From assembly GCF_013314895.1 (NCBI RefSeq), contig NZ_JABTYE010000004.1:186001-250000 (forward strand): a stretch of DNA of 64,000 bases, read 5' to 3'. The notes under the pieces were generated by a model, which saw nothing but the letters and a program-made list of their open reading frames with translations, made no database searches and was not told where the DNA came from. Shown piece after piece: positions 1 to 8,087 of the stretch. The DNA is from Cupriavidus gilardii (GTDB lineage Bacteria > Pseudomonadota > Gammaproteobacteria > Burkholderiales > Burkholderiaceae). The position numbers and the translations under genes are program-made. Each line of letters starts with the position of its first letter. Within the stretch, counting starts at the first letter, position 1.

Positions 1-132
1 GACCCACGGCTCGACGCTCAGCGTGTAGTCGGCTCCGTTGATGCGAAGCCGCACCGGCAGGCGCGGGGGCAGGGCGCGGGGCGCCGTCGGTTCCGGGGAG
101 GCGGTGATCGGTTTTGGCTCGGGTGCCAGCAT
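1..132 (-). CDS. (2Fe-2S)-binding protein, N-terminal fragment
   Basis: Only the first 44 codons lie in the window; the gene runs off the left edge. After a proline-rich leader of about 25 residues the reading frame gives VRLRINGADYTLSVEPWV, which matches the first beta strands of the plant-type ferredoxin domain in small subunits of xanthine-oxidase-family molybdenum hydroxylases (CoxS/IorA type). The cysteines that would bind the cluster lie outside the window. The ATG at 130-132 is preceded by GGAGG at a good distance. The proline-rich N-terminal extension is a little unusual for the family. The family assignment is from pattern only and rests on a short stretch. Confidence 0.55.
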   Translation of the reverse strand, partial: MLAPEPKPITASPEPTAPRALPPRLPVRLRINGADYTLSVEPWV

Positions 133-480
133 GTCGGTCCTCCGTGGTTCGCCATCAGGGCCCCGACCGAAGCGGAGCGCTCTGGGCGCCCACGCAAAGG
201 CTGCGCCAATGTGGCGGAAGCGGTTGGAAGCCGCCGGGGCGGCACCGGATCGGAGAAAACGTGCGTCGTGCTACATCCGCGAGCGGCATGCAGGCCCGAG
301 CGTACGGCGCGGCGATGCAATCTTGACCGTAGCGGCTGGTAAAAAGCGCCAAAGGCAAGAACGTGGCGCTACGCGCCAGTCGCATATCGACATGCGAACT
401 GGTTCGTTCCGCCGCACGCGTGGCCCCATTACCCTTGACGTCCATTCAGGATGGCGATGCCACGCCCGGCCCCAACCACC
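133..480. other. gene-free divergent intergenic region
   Basis: This 348-base stretch separates the leftward (2Fe-2S) gene from the rightward AraC gene and so must hold both promoters. Frames through it are rich in arginine and proline and show no family resemblance. No convincing palindrome or promoter could be picked out by eye. Confidence 0.5.
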
Positions 481-1398
481 ATGCAGCAGACAGACCGGAT
501 CATTCATTGGGTGCTCGACAGCCTCGAACTCGAGACGACGGTATTCCACGTCGGCCAGTATTGCGGCAGCTGGCGGGCATCCATCGCGGGGCGCTCGCGC
601 GCCGGCTATCACCTGGTTCTGCATGGCGATTGCTGGCTGCACGTGCAGGGCACGGACTCGCCGGTGCACCTGCGTGCCGGCGATGCGGTGTTCTTTCTGC
701 GCGACGTGCCGCATCATCTCGGCTCCGCGGCGCATGCCGATGCCTGCCGGCCTGGCTCTGCCATGCAGCGGCTCGGCGACCCGGAGCCCGGCGCCACCGG
801 GCTCGCATGCGGCTTCTTCGATTTCCGCAGTGGCCTGGCCGAAACCCTGCTCGCCCCGCTGCCCGACTATGTCGTGCTGCCGGCCGCGGACAGCGCTTGT
901 CATGCCGCGCATCGGCTGTTCGACCTGATCCATGCGGAAGCTCGCCTGAGCGAGGCGGCGCCTTCGCCGTTGCTGGTACGGCTGGTGGAACTGCTGTTCT
1001 TCTACGTGATCCGCGACATGGCGAAGTCGGACAGCGTGGCGACGGGTCTGTGGCCGGTGCTGCGCAGCGCCGAGTTCTCGTCGCTGGTGCTGGCCCTGAT
1101 CGCACATCCGGAAAGACCGTGGTCGCTCGAACGAATGGCGAGCCAGGTTCACATGTCGCGGGCGACCTTCTGCAAGCGCTTTGCCGCGGCTTGCGGGCAA
1201 TCGCCGGCCGCCTTCCTGCTGATACTGCGGATGAAGATCGCCTGCCGGCTGCTCGATGAGCGCGCGAGCATCGCCCAGGCGGCGGAGCGCGTGGGCTATC
1301 GCTCCGAAACGGCGTTCGCCAAGGCGTTCAGGAAGGCAACCGGCATGCAGCCCGGGGCATGGCGGCGCCGTGCGGAAGCACCCGCGCATGCCGCTTGA
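481..1398 (+). CDS. AraC family transcriptional regulator with N-terminal cupin
   Basis: Predicted 305-residue DNA-binding regulator. The first ~110 residues look like the cupin-type AraC effector domain (GYHLVLHGDCWLHVQG and LRAGDAVFFLRDVPHHL are typical of the subgroup). The last ~95 residues carry the two helix-turn-helix motifs: SLERMASQVHMSRATFCKRF, then IAQAAERVGYRSETAFAKAF and the usual G-x-x-P-x-x-(W/Y)R ending (GMQPGAWRR). The frame is open from 451, but the ATG at 481 gives the usual family N terminus (QQTDRIIHWVLDSLELE), so I prefer it. It precedes a five-gene cluster on the same strand and is the obvious candidate to control it; that link is inference from position. Confidence 0.85.
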   Translation: MQQTDRIIHWVLDSLELETTVFHVGQYCGSWRASIAGRSRAGYHLVLHGDCWLHVQGTDSPVHLRAGDAVFFLRDVPHHLGSAAHADACRPGSAMQRLGDPEPGATGLACGFFDFRSGLAETLLAPLPDYVVLPAADSACHAAHRLFDLIHAEARLSEAAPSPLLVRLVELLFFYVIRDMAKSDSVATGLWPVLRSAEFSSLVLALIAHPERPWSLERMASQVHMSRATFCKRFAAACGQSPAAFLLILRMKIACRLLDERASIAQAAERVGYRSETAFAKAFRKATGMQPGAWRRRAEAPAHAA

Positions 1399-1512
1399 GG
1401 GCCGACCGGCTCGGATCGAGACGAAACAGCAGCAAATATCGACGGACGCGCATGGCGCGCCAAGGTCTCGCACCGCAGACTTGCCGCATGTTCGATTGAT
1501 GCCTGTCCTGCC

Positions 1513-2073
1513 ATGAGCCGACTTCCCCTGCAGACCCTGGACACCGCACCGGCGGCGAGCCGTTCCTTCGTCGCGCGTGCGATCGCCAGCAACGGCTATC
1601 TGCCGAATCTGATCGCCGCGCTGTCGAATGCGCCGGCCGCGCTCGAGACCTATCTGACCGTATCGGAGATCAACAGCCGCAGCTCGCTGACCCTGGCCGA
1701 GCGCGAGGTAGTCCAGCTCACCGCGGCATCCACGCATGGCTGCGCATTCTGCGTGGCCGGGCATACGGCGGTCGCGCTCAGAAAGGCGAAGCTTTCCCCC
1801 GAGCAGGTCGAAGCGCTGCGCAGTCGGTCGCAGGTGGGCGACGGCCGGCTCGATGCACTGGCGGCATTCACACGGGCCGTGATCCGCGAGCGTGGCGCGG
1901 TTGCCGACTCGGCGCTGCAGGAATTCGTGGCGGCGGGGTTCGACCCCGCCCAGGCGCTGGACGTGGTGTTGGGCGTCAGTTTGGCGACGCTCTGCAACTT
2001 CGCCAACAACCTGGCGCAGTCTCCGTTGAATCCCGAGCTCGAGCCGTACCGCTGGTCGCCCGCCGCGGCCTGA
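1513..2073 (+). CDS. carboxymuconolactone decarboxylase / AhpD-like protein
   Basis: A 186-residue all-alpha protein of the AhpD/CMD superfamily. The redox motif is complete: Cys77-Ala-Phe-Cys80 followed by His84 (HGCAFCVAGHT), the arrangement used by alkylhydroperoxidase AhpD. A second helix-rich block follows (FTRAVIRERG, GFDPAQALDVVLGVSLATLCNF). The gene starts 114 bases after the AraC gene and ends 20 bases before the acyl-CoA-dehydrogenase-like gene, so it probably begins the operon. Proteins of this kind occur beside flavin-dependent sulfur-acquisition enzymes, where they are thought to handle peroxide or thiol chemistry; the precise substrate here is unknown. Confidence 0.85.
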   Translation: MSRLPLQTLDTAPAASRSFVARAIASNGYLPNLIAALSNAPAALETYLTVSEINSRSSLTLAEREVVQLTAASTHGCAFCVAGHTAVALRKAKLSPEQVEALRSRSQVGDGRLDALAAFTRAVIRERGAVADSALQEFVAAGFDPAQALDVVLGVSLATLCNFANNLAQSPLNPELEPYRWSPAAA

Positions 2074-2093
2074 CCGGTAAAGAGGCTTTGCCC

Positions 2094-3224
2094 ATGACCA
2101 TTTCCAGCGCGCATTCCTGCCGCCCTCCATCCACGCCCGGCTCCGCACTTGCGCCCGCCGTCGCCGCCTGGCTGGACGCACACGCCGCCGCGCTCGATGA
2201 GGGCGGGGCGCAAGGCGCCATTGCCGGCGGCCAGCTGCTCTCCCGATTGGCCGCCTCCGGTTTGTTCCGCACCGGCGTGCCGCTCGAGCAGGGCGGCAAT
2301 GGCGGTCCCACGTCGGACGCCATTCGCGCCGTCGCCGACGTGGCGGCGCATTCGCAGGCGGCGGCCTTCGTGCTGTGGGCACAGCGCGTATTCATCGACT
2401 ATCTGCTGGTGTCGCCCAACCGCGCACTGCGCGCGGCCTGGCTGCCGGCGCTGCTGGAGGGAACCGTGGCCGGCGCCACTGGGCTGTCCAATGCGATGAA
2501 GTTCCTGGGCGGCATCGAGTCGCTGCAGGTGCGCATCGCCAGCGTGGGCGGCGGCTATGCCGTCGATGGCGTCGTGCCATGGGCGACCAATCTCGTGCCG
2601 GGCAATTTCATCGTCGCGGTTGCGGTCGAGCATGCCGAAGCCGGGCGGCCGGCCGTGCTGGCGATGCCGGCCAATGCGACCGGCGTGCAGCGCAGCGGCG
2701 ATCTGGATCTGATCGGCCTGCGCGGCACCCATACGGCCTCTGTGTACTTCGAACGCGCGGCGTCGGGACCAGGGTGGCTGCTGCACGAGGACGCGCACGA
2801 CTATTTGCCGCGCGTGCGGCCGGCGTTTCTTGGCATGCAGTGCGGGCTGTCGCTGGGGCTGGCACGCGCCAGCCTGCTGGCGGCACGGTCTCGTGAGGGC
2901 GCCGCGCGTTCGGTGCTGGCCGAGGATATCGACGACCTCGATACGCGGCTGCGGCAGGCGTCGGAGGCGTTGCTGGCCGGCGTCGACCATGGTTCGTTTC
3001 TGGTGGCACCGCGCCGGCTGTTTGCGCTGCGCATCGAACTGGTCGAGATCGCGACACAGGCCGTGCAGCTCGAAGTGCAGGCGCGCGGGGGCGCCGGCTA
3101 TCTGAATGGCCGGCACGACGGCCTGCCGCGCCGCTGGCGTGAGGCGGCCTTTCTGCCGATCGTGACACCGAGCCTGGTGCAGCTGCGCACCGAACTGGCT
3201 CGGGCCGGGCGGAACGCGGCATGA
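2094..3224 (+). CDS. acyl-CoA dehydrogenase-like flavoprotein
   Basis: A 376-residue protein with the layout of the acyl-CoA dehydrogenase fold: N-terminal helices with LASSGLFR-type and EQGG segments, a central beta domain (GATGLSNAMK, GLRGTHTASVYFE), and a C-terminal helical domain ending in an ARGGAGYLNG-like segment where the family usually has QxxGGxG(Y/F). It is closest in feel to the SfnB/DszC branch of ACAD-fold monooxygenases that act in sulfur acquisition rather than to fatty-acid dehydrogenases. An in-frame TTG lies two codons upstream, but ATG 2094 has AAAGAGG at good spacing. Its stop overlaps the start of the next gene (ATGA at 3221). Confidence 0.75.
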   Translation: MTISSAHSCRPPSTPGSALAPAVAAWLDAHAAALDEGGAQGAIAGGQLLSRLAASGLFRTGVPLEQGGNGGPTSDAIRAVADVAAHSQAAAFVLWAQRVFIDYLLVSPNRALRAAWLPALLEGTVAGATGLSNAMKFLGGIESLQVRIASVGGGYAVDGVVPWATNLVPGNFIVAVAVEHAEAGRPAVLAMPANATGVQRSGDLDLIGLRGTHTASVYFERAASGPGWLLHEDAHDYLPRVRPAFLGMQCGLSLGLARASLLAARSREGAARSVLAEDIDDLDTRLRQASEALLAGVDHGSFLVAPRRLFALRIELVEIATQAVQLEVQARGGAGYLNGRHDGLPRRWREAAFLPIVTPSLVQLRTELARAGRNAA

Positions 3225-4075
3225 CGGCTCCGGTGCTGCGTGCGAACGATGTGGCGCTGAGCTATGGCGATCGCGCCGGTCGCGCGGTGTTCGAGCACGT
3301 CGATCTGGAGCTGCGCGCCGGCGAGGTCGTGTCCGTGGTCGGCCCGAGCGGTGCCGGCAAGTCCAGTCTGCTGAGGGTGCTGGCCGGGCTCCAGCCGGCC
3401 ACCGCAGGCGTGGTGGAGATGAACGGGCGGCCATTGCGCGGCGTCGATCCTGGCATCGCCGTGGCGTTCCAGGATCCGTGTCTGCTGCCGTGGCTGTCGG
3501 TCGAGCAGAACGCTGCCTTCGGACTCGATTTCCGGCGGCAACCCGCACGCAGCCGGGCAGAACGGCGGGCGCTCGTTCGGAGAACGCTCGAAGCGGTGGG
3601 GCTCGCCCACGTGCGTCACCTGTACCCCGCGCAGTTGTCCGGCGGCATGGCGCAGCGCGTGGCCCTGGCGCGCTGCATGGCCCGGCAGCCCAAGGTGCTG
3701 TTGCTCGATGAACCATTCGGCGCGCTCGATGAGGTGACCCGCGCCGACATGCAGGCGTTGTTGCGCGGCATCGTGCGGACGCACCGGCCGGCGACGCTGC
3801 TGATCACGCACGATCTTGACGAGGCCCTGCTGTTGTCGGACCGCATCGTGCTGTTGGGAGGCCGGGCGGGCACGACGGCGACGATCGCACACATGTGGCA
3901 ACCGGACCGGTCATTGGGGCCGGAGCCGGACCTCGACGCCGTTGACCGCATGCGCGTCGACATCGTCCGGCACCTTCGCCAGCTTTCCGGTCGCCGTGCG
4001 GGCCGCACGGCGACTGCTCTCCATCCCGATACCGACGAGGAATTCCATGTGCCAGTTACCGATGTCGCGGCGTGA
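3221..4075 (+). CDS. ABC transporter ATP-binding protein, NitT/TauT (SsuB-like) family
   Basis: A 284-residue ATPase with all diagnostic motifs: Walker A GPSGAGKSS (residues 41-49), Q-loop AFQDPCLLPW, signature LSGGMAQRV (139-147), Walker B LLLDEP followed by the D-loop (GALD), and an H-loop LLITHDLDEALLL. The DPCLLPW loop is typical of the nitrate/sulfonate/taurine importers. It overlaps the upstream dehydrogenase-like gene by four bases and the downstream binding-protein gene by 29 bases, which supports one transcriptional unit. The substrate is not shown by the ATPase; neighbours suggest an organosulfur compound (inference). Confidence 0.9.
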   Translation: MTAPVLRANDVALSYGDRAGRAVFEHVDLELRAGEVVSVVGPSGAGKSSLLRVLAGLQPATAGVVEMNGRPLRGVDPGIAVAFQDPCLLPWLSVEQNAAFGLDFRRQPARSRAERRALVRRTLEAVGLAHVRHLYPAQLSGGMAQRVALARCMARQPKVLLLDEPFGALDEVTRADMQALLRGIVRTHRPATLLITHDLDEALLLSDRIVLLGGRAGTTATIAHMWQPDRSLGPEPDLDAVDRMRVDIVRHLRQLSGRRAGRTATALHPDTDEEFHVPVTDVAA

Positions 4076-5237
4076 ATGGCTCAAGCTGTCCGCGCTGTTC
4101 ACGGCGGGCGGTGCGCTGCCGCTGCTGAACGGGCTGAACGCACGCGCGGCCCAGGAGCCCGATGCGCCGGTGCGGATCGGCTATCTGCCGATCACCGATG
4201 CCACGCCGCTGCTGGTGGCGCACCGCAATGGCTACTTCGAACAGCAGGGCATTCGCGCGGAAAAGCCCACGATGCTCCGAAGCTGGGCGCAACTGGTCGA
4301 GGCGTTCATATCCGGCCAGGTCAACGTGGTGCATCTTCTGTCGCCGATGACCGTCTGGGCGCGCTTCGGCAGCCAGGTGCCGGCCAAGGTCGTGGCCTGG
4401 AATCATGTGGGAGGATCGGGCCTGACGGTGGCGCCGCAGGTCAATACGCTGCACGACCTCGGCGGCAAGACCGTCGCCATCCCGTTCTGGTACTCGATTC
4501 ATAACGTCGTGCTGCAGGCCATGCTGAAGCAGGCGGGGCTGACGCCGGTCGCGCGCAAGAGCGCGGCCATTGCGGCGCAGGAGGTCAACCTGGTAGTCAT
4601 GGCGCCATCCGATATGCCGCCCGCGCTGGCATCGCGGCAGATCGAGGGCTACATCGTCGCCGAGCCGTTCAACGCGGCCGCCGAAACGCTGGGTATCGGC
4701 AAGATCCTGCGCTTTACCGGCGACGTCTGGCGCAACCATGCCTGCTGCGTGGTGTTCATGCACCAGCATGATCTGGATCGGCGGCCCGAATGGTCGCAGA
4801 AGGTCGTCAATGCCGTGGTCAAGGCGCAGCGTTGGACGCAGGACCATCGTGCCGAAGCGGCGCAACTGCTGTCCAAGGATGGACCGAACCGCTATACGCC
4901 GCATTCGCTGGAGGCGCTGCGCAAGGTGCTGGCGCCCGATCCGTCCGAGCGCGGACGCTATCTCGCCAGCGGTGCCATTCTCCATGCTGCCTGGAACGAC
5001 AGGCGCATCGATTTCCAGCCGTATCCTTACCCGAGCTACACCGAGGAGCTGGTGCGCCGGCTGAAGGGCACGCTGATCGAAGGCAACAGCGGCTTCCTGG
5101 CATCGCTCGATCCGCAGCGTGCGGCGCGCGAGCTCGTCGACGACCGCTTCGTGCGCAACAGCATCGCGGCGGTCGGCGGCCTGAAGGCGTTCGGTATCGC
5201 CGATGGATTTACCCGGCAGGAAGAGATTGTCGCGTGA
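4047..5237 (+). CDS. ABC transporter substrate-binding protein, NitT/TauT (NrtA/SsuA-like) family
   Basis: A 396-residue periplasmic receptor. The N terminus MSRREWLKLSALFTAGGALP, ending near NARAA, carries a twin-arginine pair before a hydrophobic stretch, so Tat export is likely. The body has the NMT1/SsuA-like features IGYLPITDATPLLVAHRNGYFEQQGI and an EAFISGQV segment. ATG 4047 is preceded by GAGG and is favoured; ATG 4062 (MSRREW) is the alternative. It overlaps the ATPase gene, and its stop overlaps the permease start (GTGA at 5234). CmpA/NrtA-type receptors share the later CCVVFMHQ region. Confidence 0.88.
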   Translation: MCQLPMSRREWLKLSALFTAGGALPLLNGLNARAAQEPDAPVRIGYLPITDATPLLVAHRNGYFEQQGIRAEKPTMLRSWAQLVEAFISGQVNVVHLLSPMTVWARFGSQVPAKVVAWNHVGGSGLTVAPQVNTLHDLGGKTVAIPFWYSIHNVVLQAMLKQAGLTPVARKSAAIAAQEVNLVVMAPSDMPPALASRQIEGYIVAEPFNAAAETLGIGKILRFTGDVWRNHACCVVFMHQHDLDRRPEWSQKVVNAVVKAQRWTQDHRAEAAQLLSKDGPNRYTPHSLEALRKVLAPDPSERGRYLASGAILHAAWNDRRIDFQPYPYPSYTEELVRRLKGTLIEGNSGFLASLDPQRAARELVDDRFVRNSIAAVGGLKAFGIADGFTRQEEIVA

Positions 5238-5995
5238 CCGCCCGGGGAATGACACAACGCGCGGCCGCCGTGCCGCTGGCCCTGACCGGTCTCGCGGTGC
5301 TCGGGGCGGTGTGGTGGGCGGCCACGGCAGAGGGCGGCGTTCTGGCCCAGCGATTCGCCCCGCAGGCGACGCTCGCCAGTCTGGCGCTGCTGCTGCAGCA
5401 GCCCGACTTCCTGCTTCATCTGTGGGTCAGCCTGCGCCGCGTGCTTGCGGGGCTCGGCATGGCGCTGATCGTCGGCGTACCGGTGGGCTTGCTGGTGGGC
5501 GCGGCCCGGTCGGTCGATACCGCCTTGTCGCCGGCATTCCAGTTCCTGCGGATGATTTCGCCACTGTCGTGGATGCCCGTGGTGGTGATGGTCTTTGGCG
5601 TGGGCGATCGCTCGGTGCTGTTCCTGCTGGCCTTTGCCGGGGTCTGGCCGATCGTGCTGAACACTGCCGCGGGCGTGCGCTCGCTCGATGCGCGCTGGCT
5701 GATGCTGGCGCGCAGCCTCGCTGCCACGCCCACGGAAATGCTGACGCGCGTGATCGTGCCCGGCGTGGTCGGCCACGCCCTGACCGGGCTGCGCCTGGCC
5801 ATCGGCGTCGTCTGGATTGTGCTGGTACCCGCGGAGATGCTCGGCGTCAATGCGGGCCTGGGCTATTTCATCCTCGACACGCGCGACCGTCTGGCGTACT
5901 CGGAACTGCTGGCCACCGTGATCGTGATCGGCGCCGTGGGCATGCTGCTCGACAGTGCAGCACGGCGCCTTCTTCGCTGGTGGAGGCCCGGTTAG
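5234..5995 (+). CDS. ABC transporter permease, NitT/TauT (SsuC-like) family
   Basis: A 253-residue integral membrane protein with about six hydrophobic segments and the EAA-type cytoplasmic loop (RSLAATPTEMLTRVIVPGVVGHALTGLRLAIG). It completes the three-part importer with the preceding ATPase and receptor genes. The GTG start at 5234 overlaps the receptor's TGA; ATG 5249 would remove five residues and is also possible. Its stop codon overlaps that of the convergent MetQ-type gene (TAG 5993-5995 against 5992-5994), so there is no room for an intergenic terminator between them. Confidence 0.9.
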   Translation: MTARGMTQRAAAVPLALTGLAVLGAVWWAATAEGGVLAQRFAPQATLASLALLLQQPDFLLHLWVSLRRVLAGLGMALIVGVPVGLLVGAARSVDTALSPAFQFLRMISPLSWMPVVVMVFGVGDRSVLFLLAFAGVWPIVLNTAAGVRSLDARWLMLARSLAATPTEMLTRVIVPGVVGHALTGLRLAIGVVWIVLVPAEMLGVNAGLGYFILDTRDRLAYSELLATVIVIGAVGMLLDSAARRLLRWWRPG

Positions 5996-6807
5996 AAAGC
6001 CGGCAGAATCGCTCCCTTGAACTGCCTGGCGAGGAAATCGCGGACTTCCTGCGACTGGTACGAGGCGACCAGATCCTTGACCCATGGCTTGCCGCGGTCC
6101 TGCTCGCGGACGGCAATCAGGTTGGCGTAGGGGCCCTTGAGGTCTTCGATCGCGATCGCATCGCGCGTCGGCGTGAGACCGGCCTTGACCGCGTAATCGG
6201 TATTGATGGCCGCGGCCGCCAGATCGTCGAGCGAGCGCGGCAGAATCGCCGAATCGAGCTCGACGATCTTCAGCTTCTTCGGATTCGATGCGATGTCGAG
6301 CGGCGTGGCGTTCTTGCCGTTCTCGCCGGCGCCCGGCTTCAGCGTCAGCACGCCTTGCGACTGCAGCAGCTTCAGCGCGCGATTGCCGTTCGACGGGTCG
6401 TTCTGGATGCCGACCTTCGCGCCTTCCGGCAGGTCCTTCAGCGACTTGAACTTGCGCGAGTAGAAGCCCATCGGGGCCACGTAGGTGAGGCCGACATTGA
6501 CGATCTTGTAGCGGCGCGCCTGGATCTGGCTGTCCAGGAACGGCTGGTGCTGGAAGCCATTGGCGTCGAGGTCGCCGGCGTCCAGCGCGGCGTTCGGCTG
6601 CGCATAGTCGTTGAATTCGACGATCCTGATGTCCAGACCCTTGCGCTTGGCGACGGTGCGCACCACTTCCCAGATCTGCGCGTCCGGGCCGCTCATGGTG
6701 CCGAGCCGGATGGTCTGGTCGGCAGCAAAGGCGGGGACGGTGGTCCCGGTGCCGATGGCGGCGATGGCGGTGGCGGCGATCAGCCTGAACAGATGACGGC
6801 GTTGCAT
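5992..6807 (-). CDS. MetQ/NlpA family ABC transporter substrate-binding protein
   Basis: A 271-residue periplasmic receptor of the NlpA/MetQ family. It has a cleavable signal ending in VPAFAADQ and the family blocks IRIVEFNDYAQPNAALDAGD, DANGFQHQPFLDSQ, YSRKFKSLKDLPEGAKVGIQND and a conserved LDDLAAAAINTDYA segment. It lacks the lipobox seen in many MetQ proteins; cleavage at AFA-A looks like signal peptidase I. Family members bind methionine or related amino acids. No metN or metI gene is nearby, so it is a solitary receptor or depends on a transporter elsewhere. Confidence 0.88.
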   Translation of the reverse strand: MQRRHLFRLIAATAIAAIGTGTTVPAFAADQTIRLGTMSGPDAQIWEVVRTVAKRKGLDIRIVEFNDYAQPNAALDAGDLDANGFQHQPFLDSQIQARRYKIVNVGLTYVAPMGFYSRKFKSLKDLPEGAKVGIQNDPSNGNRALKLLQSQGVLTLKPGAGENGKNATPLDIASNPKKLKIVELDSAILPRSLDDLAAAAINTDYAVKAGLTPTRDAIAIEDLKGPYANLIAVREQDRGKPWVKDLVASYQSQEVRDFLARQFKGAILPAF

Positions 6808-7036
6808 GACGAATCCTTGTTCCAGTTCCTCTTATCGTTGATGGGCATGTCGCGGCCGGAAACGATGCGGGACGGTAGCCTGTGCAACGTCGGCCGCGGC
6901 CCTATGCCGCATGGACAGCCGGCTCATTGTATGGAGCGCGGCTTGAGGAACGAAGTAGAGAATTGTCATGCGCATATGCGGGCAAGGCATATGGAAAGCG
7001 CGGCGCAGATCAGCGATGGATCTGCACGCTACGCCC

Positions 7037-7447
7037 TCATTTCAATTGCTGAACCCGGATCATGTTCCCGGCGGGATCGCGCACGCCGAAATCGCGCACG
7101 CCATACGGCTGGTCGGTCGGCTCCTGGACGATCTCGACGTCCAGTGCCTGCAGACGCCGAAAGACGCCATCCAGATCCCTGGCTCCCAACAGCAGCATCG
7201 CGAAGGTCCCCTTGGCCATCATCTCGGCGATGGTGCGCTTCTCCTCGTCGGTGACGCCCGGCGTGGCGTTGGGCGGGTACAGCACGATGGAGGTCTCCGG
7301 CTTGTCCTTCGGGCCGACCGTGATCCAGCGATGGTCGCCGAAGGCGACGTCCTTGCGGACCTCGAAGTCGAGCGCGTCGCGATAGAACGCCAGCGAAACC
7401 TCCGGATCGGAATGGGGCAGAAAGGTCGAGTGAATGGTGATGTCCAA
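7037..7447 (-). CDS. VOC family (glyoxalase-like) protein, TTG start
   Basis: A 136-residue vicinal-oxygen-chelate protein (LDITIHSTFLPHSDPEVSLAFYRDALDFEVR...). The two beta-alpha-beta-beta-beta modules and the ending GVRDFGVRDPAGNMIRVQQ are typical; the closing module supplies a Glu/Gln-type metal position. The frame stays open upstream, but the TTG at 7447 is preceded by GGAG at seven bases and matches the usual family N terminus, so I place the start there. It lies 74 bases downstream of a short AraC-type regulator on the same strand, a pairing seen often in related bacteria. The substrate is unknown. Confidence 0.75.
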   Translation of the reverse strand: MDITIHSTFLPHSDPEVSLAFYRDALDFEVRKDVAFGDHRWITVGPKDKPETSIVLYPPNATPGVTDEEKRTIAEMMAKGTFAMLLLGARDLDGVFRRLQALDVEIVQEPTDQPYGVRDFGVRDPAGNMIRVQQLK

Positions 7448-7521
7448 GTTCAGTCTCCGTGGTGGGTCGACAGGCGCCGGCCGCCGCCCTCGCGGCGTGG
7501 TCCGAAGCCATGGCGCGCAGT

Positions 7522-7962
7522 CTAGACGGGCTCCTTCGCCGGCGCTTCTCGATTCCTGATCGGTCGCGTCACCTGCCTGGCGACGCAGGACGGGATGCCG
7601 TCCGCCTCGCCGGCGCAATCGCGCCGGTAAATGCTCGGCGGCACGCCGACCAGTTCGGCGAACCGCGTGCTGAAGGTGCCCAGCGACGAGCAGCCGACCG
7701 CGAAGCAGACTTCGGTCACGCTCAGGTCGCCGCGGCGCAGCAACGCCATCGCCCGCTCGATGCGGCGGGTCATCAGGTAGGAATAGACGGACTCCCCGTA
7801 CGCCAGTCGGAACTGTCGACTCAGGTGGCCTGCCGACATGTGGACGCCCCGGGCGAGCGCCTCGACGTCGAGCGGCTCGGCGTAGTCGCGATCGATGCGG
7901 TCGCGCACGCGACGCAGGCGGGCGAGGTCACGGAGGGTGGGGTCGGGTGTGGCCGCGGGCAT
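7522..7962 (-). CDS. AraC family regulator consisting of the DNA-binding domain only
   Basis: A 146-residue protein made almost entirely of the AraC/XylS double helix-turn-helix domain: RIDRDYAEPLDVEALARGVH, GHLSRQFRLAYGESVYSYLM, then SVTEVCFAVGCSSLGTFSTR and GVPPSIYRR. There is no effector-binding domain, unlike full-length family members of about 300 residues. The frame extends upstream to 8055, but that part is arginine-rich and unlike the family, so ATG 7962 is preferred. It probably regulates the VOC gene directly downstream. Confidence 0.8.
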   Translation of the reverse strand: MPAATPDPTLRDLARLRRVRDRIDRDYAEPLDVEALARGVHMSAGHLSRQFRLAYGESVYSYLMTRRIERAMALLRRGDLSVTEVCFAVGCSSLGTFSTRFAELVGVPPSIYRRDCAGEADGIPSCVARQVTRPIRNREAPAKEPV

Positions 7963-8087
7963 CCGGCTATCGTGCCATGCTCGGCTCGCATGCTCAACCC
8001 GGCGTCGGCCGGATGCTCGCGCGCCCGAATTGGCGCGCAAGCGCCGATCGCCCACACTTCAGGGATCAACGCGACCGGAGTCGGGAC

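Noticed and set aside
271..2382. A 703-residue open frame on the minus strand opposite the AraC and AhpD-like genes
   Set aside because: It is the mirror of high-GC coding sequence: rich in Arg, no family motifs, while the plus-strand genes show clear domain motifs.
1650..3716. A 688-residue minus-strand frame opposite the acyl-CoA-dehydrogenase-like and ATPase genes
   Set aside because: Same reason: the plus strand has complete Walker motifs and conserved blocks; the minus frame has none.
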